Positions 1 through 5,491 of a stretch of DNA of 14,651 nucleotides are shown piece by piece (the first letter of the stretch is position 1; the number at the start of each line of letters is the position of its first letter). The stretch is taken from NCBI GenBank assembly GCA_017642625.1, contig JAGCOQ010000108.1:1-14651 (forward strand), read 5' to 3'. Position numbers and translations under genes: made by a program. The DNA is from Alphaproteobacteria bacterium. GTDB lineage: Bacteria > Pseudomonadota > Alphaproteobacteria > Rs-D84. The notes under the pieces are model-generated. The model ran no database searches. It worked only from the letters and a program-made list of their open reading frames with translations, and was not told the DNA's origin.

Positions 1-1077
1 AGACTGTTTGATGCAGAACAGGAATTAGAGCGCATTGATGGGTTGTCTCAAAAATCAAAGTTGCGCGAAAATGTAGATGCTTTGATTGCAAAACGTTCGT
101 TAGTGTGTGCCACAGAAATCAAGAACTTACTTGCTGCAAGCGGTGTTCACATTGACGAAACCAAATTGGCCGAAATTATAAACCAAGCGTATTTTGAATA
201 TGCTGAAATGCGTACAAGGGTATCTGATGTTGACGTATTGGGAATATATGATCATCTTTCCCCGGCAGAAAAGGCAGAAGAAAAGGCCAGATTGTTACGT
301 CCCCCTATGTCAGAATTGTTTGGTACCAGAGGTATCGTTGACTGGAGAAAATATAATCTTTCTACCGAGAGTCAAAAATCGATAGAACGCGCTGCGCTTA
401 AAATCTGGTCTGGTGCGAATAATGAAATATATGACGCTATTGTTGTTATGGTCAAAAAGTTCGCCGTGTATTACCCAGAATTGGATGTTGAAAAAAGCGG
501 TTTGCCAGACAGATACATTGAATACGCATCTATGTTGCCGGATCCCGTCTGTTATGAAAGTGATATCGGATTTGGTTTTGAAAATGCGGAATCTGTGTTG
601 CTTATGGAACGCAGTGCATCTGTGTATGGCGCACATTTGGATGCAAGTTTCTTCTGTAAACAAGGCGCAAAATATCAACTGGTTAAATTGTCCGAAGGAA
701 AATGGCAGGTTGTCCGCACCGATAAAAATGGTCGTGTTGCAAAGACACCTGTATTCGAAGACAATTATGCGGGTTATGGATATTCCTTGTTCAGTGTTCC
801 AAAAGAAGAAAAACAAGAAGACATCTTCTCTTTTGCGCCAGATGATGACAAGGGTGTATACATCAGTGTTCGCGAAATCTTGTGGCGCAAGAAAGGTAAA
901 GATGACAGATATCCCGATCCAATGGGTAAAATCGTTGCAAAGCGCGATTCTGTTATGAAAGAACTTGCGTATCTAAGACCGTTGGATGAACGTATGTTGC
1001 AAATCCGTCACCAAGCGGACTCGGTTGCGAAAATCAAGCAACAGCAGTATATGGCAAGACGTTTTAACAAACGTTAA
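1..1077 (+). CDS. Unrecognised protein, 3' part only (5' end outside window)
   Basis: The reading frame is open from the first base of the window (R-L-F-D-A-E-Q-E-L at its start), so the gene begins upstream; the TTG at 43 is probably not the true start. At least 358 residues are visible. The protein is mostly charged and soluble-looking, with no membrane segment. The first 110 or so visible residues look helical (AEKAEEKARLL-type stretches), the middle mixes strand-like and aromatic residues, and the C-terminus is basic (QQQYMARRFNKR). I see no catalytic motif and recognise no family. The gene is followed 17 bases later by a strong terminator, so it is the last gene of its transcript. Codon use resembles the large gene at 5492-10492, so it looks native. 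Being a real coding region is nearly certain; its function is unknown. Confidence 0.85.
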   Translation, partial: RLFDAEQELERIDGLSQKSKLRENVDALIAKRSLVCATEIKNLLAASGVHIDETKLAEIINQAYFEYAEMRTRVSDVDVLGIYDHLSPAEKAEEKARLLRPPMSELFGTRGIVDWRKYNLSTESQKSIERAALKIWSGANNEIYDAIVVMVKKFAVYYPELDVEKSGLPDRYIEYASMLPDPVCYESDIGFGFENAESVLLMERSASVYGAHLDASFFCKQGAKYQLVKLSEGKWQVVRTDKNGRVAKTPVFEDNYAGYGYSLFSVPKEEKQEDIFSFAPDDDKGVYISVREILWRKKGKDDRYPDPMGKIVAKRDSVMKELAYLRPLDERMLQIRHQADSVAKIKQQQYMARRFNKR

Positions 1078-1094
1078 AGGTTATTGATGAAAAC

Positions 1095-1123
1095 AAAAAC
1101 GGTCGGTTCCCCGACCGTTTTTT
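1095..1123 (+). terminator. Rho-independent terminator, probably bidirectional
   Basis: A perfect 12-bp stem (arms AAAAACGGTCGG and CCGACCGTTTTT) closes on a TTCC loop and ends in six T's on the + strand. Read on the - strand, the A-run before the stem also becomes a T-run. It can therefore end the + strand gene stopping at 1077 and the - strand gene stopping at 1206, which converge on this spot. Confidence 0.92.
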
Positions 1124-1205
1124 ATATTTTTGATTTTTAGGATTTCGTGGTTTATTATGGTTGCATGAAATACTTGGACGCACATTGCAGGGTTTTATAA
1201 TATTT

Positions 1206-1958
1206 TTAATGCGGTCGAGAGGTTTTTGATTTTTTGATTTCCTCGGCGATAACACTAGAAGCCGATATCCAAGAAATGAGTGATTCTGCCCCCCAGTACG
1301 ATTGTTCTTCGGACCCAATGGTTGCATATTTATTATTTAAAGAGGTTGTGTTTAATTCGTCTCTTTTCGCATCGCATTCTGGTTTGTCTTTGCCTTGATG
1401 ATCGGCAAAGCATGCTTCACAGACAATAGTTTTATTTTGAAATGCAACACCGTATAGTATTCTTCGTCTATCATGATATGTTTCAATGCCCTGGGCTAGC
1501 ACATGAAGCCCCTCCTTTTTGATATAGTTATTTACTTTATATGATATTGGTTGTTCGGGGTAATGTATTTCGTCAACATTTAAATCCAAAATTTCTTGTA
1601 TGATTTTTATTTTTAAATTCAATGATTTTCCAAGCAATTTGTCTATCTTTTCCCAAACAGGTTTTAAATAATATTTTCTTTGATCATTTTCCTGGTGTGA
1701 CACAGCTTCCTTTTTTTTACTTTGTCTTAAAAGGTTGTTTTGAGAAATTTGTAAGTTTAGCTCAGTAATTCTGGATGACAAATCAGCAAGTTTTTTGTCA
1801 CATGTGGCTAACAATTTGGCAATATCGTCAAGGTTGGAATAATCAGGTTTTAACAAAGAATATAATTCATCTTTACGCTTAATTTCCTCTTCATACTCCG
1901 ATTCTTTGTCGTGTAATTCGGCTTTTATATGTTCAATATCAACATCGTTATCCGTCAT
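1206..1958 (-). CDS. Hypothetical coiled-coil protein with a CxxC...H...C cluster
   Basis: The product has 250 residues and no family I recognise. The start is the ATG at 1958, with GGAG about 7 bases upstream. Its first four bases overlap the TGA of the preceding gene (ATGA), so the two are translationally coupled. Residues about 5-35 and 50-85 are highly charged and look like coiled coils (IKAELHDKESEYEEEIKRKD). The C-terminal half has C180, C183, H187 and C195 (CEACFADHQGKDKPEC), which could bind zinc, although the spacing matches no standard zinc finger I know. No membrane segment or signal peptide is seen. The gene is clearly AT-richer than its neighbours (a sampled 60-base line is about 33% GC), which suggests accessory or transferred DNA. 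It ends 83 bases from the bidirectional terminator. Confidence 0.8.
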   Translation of the reverse strand: MTDNDVDIEHIKAELHDKESEYEEEIKRKDELYSLLKPDYSNLDDIAKLLATCDKKLADLSSRITELNLQISQNNLLRQSKKKEAVSHQENDQRKYYLKPVWEKIDKLLGKSLNLKIKIIQEILDLNVDEIHYPEQPISYKVNNYIKKEGLHVLAQGIETYHDRRRILYGVAFQNKTIVCEACFADHQGKDKPECDAKRDELNTTSLNNKYATIGSEEQSYWGAESLISWISASSVIAEEIKKSKTSRPH

Positions 1959-2557
1959 TTTTGTCTCCGTGCTTTTATTTGCGAAATTAATTCTAGCAAC
2001 GCTTGCAGGTCATCATTGTTAATTTTGTATCCTTCTTTATATCTAAAAACAACGGGTTGTTTATCTGGAGGAGTTAGGGGTGGTGCATACGACAAACCAA
2101 TTTGACGGGATTTGGAATCAGAACCAGGGTGGGCATAATGCTTAGGTTGTTTTTTTGTCGTTTCGGCGACAAGCATCTTGTCTCGGTGCTGTTGGTTATA
2201 TAGTTGTCTCATAGCTAAACGGACCAGAGTTACATCAAACCCACATAGTTGTGCAATCGTTTTTGCGTCAATCAATTGCAGGTTTTCTGTGGCTTTTTTG
2301 AACTGTGATATTGAGGTGTTTTGATGTTTAAGTTCGATTAATTTGAACGTTTTAAGTTTTATTAATGCCGTGCTTATTCTTGCAAATTCGTCTGTTGGTA
2401 ACCATTCTTTTAATTTCAACAATGTAGCATCAAGTTTTTGGGATGCGGTGTAACCCTCTATTCCATCAAATGCCGTGGTCGCAACATCGGATAAAAATAG
2501 TGGTAAATAATCATCGGGTATCGTTTTTATTATCCCTATTATTTGTTTTTTTGTCAT
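1955..2557 (-). CDS. Hypothetical protein with a helix-turn-helix-like segment
   Basis: The product has 200 residues from the ATG at 2557 (MTKKQIIGIIKTIPDDY). This start is preferred over the ATG at 2593 because AAAGGAG lies 10 bases upstream of it and the candidate promoter would start transcription near 2577, downstream of the longer start. In the middle, IDAKTIAQLCGFDVTLVRLA reads like a helix-turn-helix or winged-helix recognition unit, so it may bind DNA; this is inference from pattern only. The C-terminus ends in basic residues (IKARRQK). The gene is the first of a two-gene operon with the coiled-coil gene (ATGA overlap). Sampled composition is about one third GC, against near half in the adjacent tatD-family gene. 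The family is unknown; a small regulator-plus-partner pair is possible but unproven. Confidence 0.8.
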   Translation of the reverse strand: MTKKQIIGIIKTIPDDYLPLFLSDVATTAFDGIEGYTASQKLDATLLKLKEWLPTDEFARISTALIKLKTFKLIELKHQNTSISQFKKATENLQLIDAKTIAQLCGFDVTLVRLAMRQLYNQQHRDKMLVAETTKKQPKHYAHPGSDSKSRQIGLSYAPPLTPPDKQPVVFRYKEGYKINNDDLQALLELISQIKARRQK

Positions 2558-2583
2558 CAAAATATGACTCCTTTTACCCCAAA

Positions 2584-2612
2584 ACGGTATCATGATAGAA
2601 AGCTTTTGTCAA
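2584..2612 (-). promoter_or_regulatory. Candidate sigma70-like promoter of the two-gene hypothetical operon
   Basis: On the - strand a consensus -35 TTGACA (2612-2607) is followed by 17 bases and a weak -10 TACCGT (2589-2584). Transcription would start near 2577, leaving about 20 bases of leader that contain AAAGGAG. The perfect 10-bp palindrome TATCATGATA (2588-2597) covers the end of the spacer and the first -10 bases, so a repressor could act there. The weak -10 lowers confidence. Confidence 0.5.
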
Positions 2613-2628
2613 CTTTGTAGCTAGACAG

Positions 2629-2657
2629 TTGCTTTCTGATAAATGTTATTTTACTAT
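2629..2657 (+). promoter_or_regulatory. Weak candidate promoter for the tatD-tcdA operon
   Basis: TTGCTT (2629-2634), a 17-base spacer and TACTAT (2652-2657) form a possible sigma70-like promoter. Its start point would be near 2664, one base before the ATG at 2665. If real, translation would start at 2665 on an almost leaderless mRNA and not at the ATG at 2656. Neither ATG has a visible Shine-Dalgarno sequence, which is consistent with this but does not prove it. Confidence 0.3.
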
Positions 2658-3384
2658 GCAAGTTATGCCAGAATATATTGATGCACATTGTCATATCTTG
2701 TCCGCAGAAAAAATACACGACACATGTTCGCATGGCGTGGGGGCATTGATTGTCAATGCAACACAACCGGCGCAGTGGGAAACTGTCGCCGAATTGGCGC
2801 GGAAAGACACATGCGTTTACGGTGCGATTGGTGTGCATCCTTGGTATGTTGCGGATTTGCCGGACGGTTGGGATTTTGAACTTATTAATGCGCTGGCCAC
2901 CAATCCAGATTTAATGGTTGGGGAAATTGGGCTGGATAAAAATCGCCCTGATTTTGAAACCCAAGAATCTGTGTTTTGTCGCCAATTACAAATTGCACAT
3001 GATTTGTCGCGTGTTGCACATATTCACTGTGTTGGTGCATGGGGACGTATGATGGACATTTTGCGGGGCGTGGAATTGCCACCGGCAATGGTGTTGCATG
3101 CGTTTTCGGGGTCGCCGGAACTGGTGCGTGAATTGGCGGGGCTGGGGGCGTATTTTTCGTTTGGTAATGCAATAGTGGACGAAAAACACACTAAAATGCG
3201 TGCAGCTGTGGCGGTTGTACCGAAAAATCGTATTTTGGTGGAAAGTGATGCAGATGACACTTGCCACAAAAGCATGGACGAAACACTGAAAACAATGGCG
3301 GAACTTTGTGGTGTGGATTTTACCGATATGGTGGAAATAACCTGTAAAAATATGGAAGATATGTTAAATGACAGACAGATTTAA
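2656..3384 (+). CDS. TatD-family metal-dependent hydrolase (nuclease)
   Basis: TatD enzymes are cytosolic TIM-barrel hydrolases with two divalent metals, reported to act as DNases; this gene belongs to the YcfH/YjjV/TatD group, and I cannot tell which paralogue. Numbered from the ATG at 2665 (239 residues), the expected ligands are all present: H8 and H10 in DAHCH, E87 in GEIGLD, H121 in HIHC, H145 in LHAFSG and D195 in ESDAD. Length is slightly below the usual 255-265. The start may be ATG 2656 (242 residues) or ATG 2665; neither has a clear Shine-Dalgarno, and the TTG at 2629 is unlikely. The last 17 bases overlap the start of tcdA, so the two are co-transcribed. Family assignment is firm; the exact substrate is not. 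Confidence 0.93.
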   Translation: MQVMPEYIDAHCHILSAEKIHDTCSHGVGALIVNATQPAQWETVAELARKDTCVYGAIGVHPWYVADLPDGWDFELINALATNPDLMVGEIGLDKNRPDFETQESVFCRQLQIAHDLSRVAHIHCVGAWGRMMDILRGVELPPAMVLHAFSGSPELVRELAGLGAYFSFGNAIVDEKHTKMRAAVAVVPKNRILVESDADDTCHKSMDETLKTMAELCGVDFTDMVEITCKNMEDMLNDRQI

Positions 3385-4072
3385 ACGCATTAATGCTTTG
3401 TTGGGTGATGGGGCGATGGAAAAATTGCGTAATGCAACGGTCATGGTCGTTGGCTGTGGCGCAGTTGGTTCGTTTGCAGTCGAAGCATTGGCACGCAGTG
3501 GCATTGGACACATTGTCTTGGTCGATTTTGATACGGTCGAAGAATCAAATATCAATCGCCAGATATTCGCATTGTCGTCCACCATTGGTATGCCAAAGGT
3601 TGATGTTGCGGTGGCGCGTGTGCGTGATATAAATCAAGACATTGATGTGCGTGCGATAAACACATTCTTTGATGAAAAAACGCGAATTGATGTGCAACCA
3701 GATTTTGTAATTGATGCGATTGATACAATTGATTCTAAAATCGCGCTTTATAAGTGGTGCGTTGCGCATAATGTTCCGTTTGCGGCAAGTATGGGGGCGG
3801 CATTAAAATCTGACCCGTCGCAAATTCGCGTTGGGCGCATTTCCAAGACGACTGTTTGTCCGTTGGCGGCGCGCGTGCGTAAAGTTGTGCGTGATGAAAA
3901 ATTGCCTGATTTTCCGGTTGTGTATTCAACCGAGATGCCGAATAAATCCGCCGCATCGGCGGGGCGTGTGTTTGGCTCAATTATAACTGTGACGGGATCG
4001 TTTGGCCTGCGCCTTGGCGATTTGGCGATTAAAACTATAATTGGTTTATCAAAAGACAAAAATGTGATATAA
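3368..4072 (+). CDS. tcdA: tRNA threonylcarbamoyladenosine dehydratase TcdA (E1-like, ThiF/MoeB superfamily)
   Basis: TcdA uses ATP to cyclise threonylcarbamoyladenosine at position 37 of ANN-decoding tRNAs to the cyclic form. The 234-residue product shows the family order: RFxRxxALLG at the N-terminus, the nucleotide-binding loop GCGAVGS (29-35; the usual GxGGVGS with one Gly to Ala), EALARSGIG, the acidic strand LVDFDTVEESNINRQ (51-65, with the ATP-contacting Asp and Arg), K77, and VIDAIDT (114-120). The C-terminal part has the TcdA-specific run SMGAALKSDPSQIRVG and SKTTVCPLAARVRK. This separates it from ThiF, MoeB and HesA, which usually carry CxxC zinc sites that are absent here. It overlaps the tatD-family gene by 17 bases in another frame. 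The candidate promoter of the next gene overlaps its last codons. Confidence 0.93.
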   Translation: MTDRFKRINALLGDGAMEKLRNATVMVVGCGAVGSFAVEALARSGIGHIVLVDFDTVEESNINRQIFALSSTIGMPKVDVAVARVRDINQDIDVRAINTFFDEKTRIDVQPDFVIDAIDTIDSKIALYKWCVAHNVPFAASMGAALKSDPSQIRVGRISKTTVCPLAARVRKVVRDEKLPDFPVVYSTEMPNKSAASAGRVFGSIITVTGSFGLRLGDLAIKTIIGLSKDKNVI

Positions 4073-4073
4073 T
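4065..4073 (+). promoter_or_regulatory. Extended -10 promoter for the cation exchanger gene (leaderless)
   Basis: TGATATAAT is a perfect extended -10 (TGn-TATAAT) spanning the last codons and stop of tcdA. No good -35 is seen, which extended -10 promoters can do without. The predicted start is about 4080, one base before the ATG at 4081, and that ATG lacks a Shine-Dalgarno sequence. Both facts fit a leaderless mRNA. In AT-rich DNA such a match can also arise by chance. Confidence 0.5.
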
Positions 4074-4080
4074 AGTTTTT

Positions 4081-5007
4081 ATGCTATTAAGTATCATATT
4101 ATTAATCATTGGTTTTGTTCTGTTGGTGCGGGGGGCGGATGCGTTTGTTGATGGTTCCGTTGCCATTGCGCGCCGTTGGCATATTCCTGAAATCGTGATT
4201 GGTTTAACCATTGTTGCCATGGGCACCAGTGCACCCGAAGCGGCGGTGTCAATCACTTCGGCTTTCCAAGGGGCAAACGGTGTCGCGATTGGAAATGTTT
4301 TCGGGTCAAATATTGCAAACATTTTGCTTATACTGGGGGTGACATCTGCTATATGCGCATTGACCGTTGTTAAAAATACTGTGCGTTACGAGATTCCATT
4401 TGTCGGGTTTATAACACTGCTGCTGATGTGGATGGGTTGGCGTTATGGCATGATATCGCATGGTGGTGCGGCGGTGTTGTGCGGGCTGTTTTTGGCATTC
4501 CTTGCATATTTATTTGTTATGTCCAAGGGGACGCCAAGTGATGATTTGCCACCCGCAAAACAGATGTCGATTGCAAAAATATTGCTGTATATAATTGGTG
4601 GAATTATTGCGTTGGTGTTTGGCAGTAATTTAACAGTGAACAGCGCGGTTGATATTGCACATGCGTTAAATGTATCTGACCGAATAATCGGATTAACCAT
4701 TGTTGCGTTCGGCACCAGTTTGCCCGAGCTGGTGACATGTATAATTGCGGCGTTAAAGAAAGAGTCTGATATTGCAATCGGCAACATTGTCGGTTCAAAT
4801 ATATTCAATATTTTGTTCGTGTTGGGAATCGCCGGCTTGATACATACAATTCCGTTCGACAGGGCGTTTTTAATTGACGGCGCGTTTGCAATGTTGGCGG
4901 TGATTTTGCTTTTTGCCGCGGTTGCGCGGACCGGTAAATTAAGTCGCACCATGGGTGTTATCTTTGTGATTTTGTATATCGCATATATTGCATATACGGT
5001 TGCTTAA
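4081..5007 (+). CDS. Na+/Ca2+ exchanger-family inner-membrane antiporter (YrbG-like, CaCA superfamily)
   Basis: An integral inner-membrane exchanger of 308 residues, predicted to move Ca2+ (or another cation) against Na+, K+ or H+. The two inverted alpha-repeats that form the ion site are plain: GLTIVAMGTSAPE (41-53) with GNVFGSN (71-77), and GLTIVAFGTSLPE (204-216) with GNIVGSN (234-240). The acidic residues E53 and E216 are the expected cation ligands. About ten hydrophobic segments are visible, and the length is normal for the bacterial family (about 310-325). It begins 8 bases after the tcdA stop, without a Shine-Dalgarno but directly behind an extended -10. It may therefore be read both from the tatD-tcdA transcript and from its own start. 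Ion specificity cannot be read from the sequence. Confidence 0.94.
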   Translation: MLLSIILLIIGFVLLVRGADAFVDGSVAIARRWHIPEIVIGLTIVAMGTSAPEAAVSITSAFQGANGVAIGNVFGSNIANILLILGVTSAICALTVVKNTVRYEIPFVGFITLLLMWMGWRYGMISHGGAAVLCGLFLAFLAYLFVMSKGTPSDDLPPAKQMSIAKILLYIIGGIIALVFGSNLTVNSAVDIAHALNVSDRIIGLTIVAFGTSLPELVTCIIAALKKESDIAIGNIVGSNIFNILFVLGIAGLIHTIPFDRAFLIDGAFAMLAVILLFAAVARTGKLSRTMGVIFVILYIAYIAYTVA

Positions 5008-5068
5008 ATGTATTCTGAAATCCGCAGATTTGTTGGGCGGGAACGTTTTCCTAATTGCTGTATTGTGT

Positions 5069-5097
5069 TTGATTGTGGGTGCAAAAATGGTTATAAT
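5069..5097 (+). promoter_or_regulatory. Sigma70-like promoter of the DUF378 gene
   Basis: TTGATT (5069-5074), a 17-base spacer and a perfect TATAAT (5092-5097). The predicted start near 5104 leaves a leader of about 44 bases ending in AAAGGAG ahead of the ATG at 5148. With the terminator at 5389 this makes the small gene an independent transcription unit. Confidence 0.65.
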
Positions 5098-5147
5098 GCC
5101 ATTGTCTGAACCCAGACAAATACAAACCTTGAAAGGAGAAAAAACAG

Positions 5148-5357
5148 ATGAGAGGACTTACACATTACGTTCTTGTTCCATTGATGTTCATTGGCGCCTT
5201 GAACTGGGGGTTGATTGGAATCTTTGGATTTGACCTTGTGGCGTTTTTATTTGGACCGGCAACTTTGCTAACAAACATAGTATATAGTTTAGTCGGAATC
5301 GCCGCGGTTGCATGGTTGATAATCATTTTGGTTGATCAGCCAGAACCCAGACGATAA
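5148..5357 (+). CDS. DUF378 small membrane protein (YuzA-like)
   Basis: The 69-residue product matches the DUF378 pattern: a first membrane helix (about 6-26) running into GALNWGLIGIFGFDLVAFLF, then a second helix (about 40-62, IVYSLVGIAAVAWLIIILV). The loop between them and the short C-terminal tail (DQPEPRR) are polar. The start is certain: AAAGGAG lies 8 bases before the ATG, a much stronger ribosome site than most in this window. The longer open frame from 4988 is in another register and is not used. Family members are small two-helix membrane proteins of unknown function. The good promoter, strong ribosome site and terminator suggest notable expression, but no role can be inferred. Confidence 0.92.
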   Translation: MRGLTHYVLVPLMFIGALNWGLIGIFGFDLVAFLFGPATLLTNIVYSLVGIAAVAWLIIILVDQPEPRR

Positions 5358-5388
5358 AAAAACACAAAACAAATGTTTTCATGTCAAT

Positions 5389-5415
5389 CGCCCCGAAATA
5401 TGTGGGGCGTTTTTT
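5389..5415 (+). terminator. Rho-independent terminator after the DUF378 gene
   Basis: Stem CGCCCC/GGGGCG with a 9-base loop (GAAATATGT) followed by six T's, 31 bases after the DUF378 stop. It separates the small gene from the large gene downstream. Confidence 0.88.
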
Positions 5416-5436
5416 GTCTTTCGGGTTTTGTTATGC

Positions 5437-5465
5437 TTGACCCAAAAGCGATTTATTTGTAAAAT
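5437..5465 (+). promoter_or_regulatory. Sigma70-like promoter of the large metallopeptidase-kinase gene
   Basis: TTGACC (5437-5442), a 17-base spacer and TAAAAT (5460-5465), each one base from consensus. The expected start is near 5472, which gives a leader of about 20 bases containing GAGGG before the ATG at 5492. It also rules out the TTG at 5465 as the start codon, because that codon begins inside the -10 box. Confidence 0.7.
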
Positions 5466-5491
5466 TGACGGGTGAAAAGAGGGATTTTTTT

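Noticed and set aside
1078..1205. A small RNA or tRNA in the gap between convergent genes
   Set aside because: Apart from the terminator hairpin at 1095-1123, I see no cloverleaf, promoter or further stable stem.
2558..2593. ATG at 2593 (- strand) as start of the helix-turn-helix-like gene
   Set aside because: It would lie upstream of the predicted transcription start. The ATG at 2557 has AAAGGAG.
5008..5109. A 33-codon + strand frame starting ATG directly after the exchanger stop
   Set aside because: It has no Shine-Dalgarno, contains the promoter of the DUF378 gene, and its product (many Cys and Arg, no pattern) looks random.
4988..5233. An 81-codon + strand frame overlapping the exchanger 3' end and the DUF378 gene
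   Set aside because: It runs out of frame through the DUF378 promoter, ribosome site and coding region, and the DUF378 frame is clearly the real one.
5465..5491. TTG at 5465 as the start of the giant protein
   Set aside because: It begins inside the -10 box of a good promoter, and the ATG at 5492 has GAGGG at the right distance.
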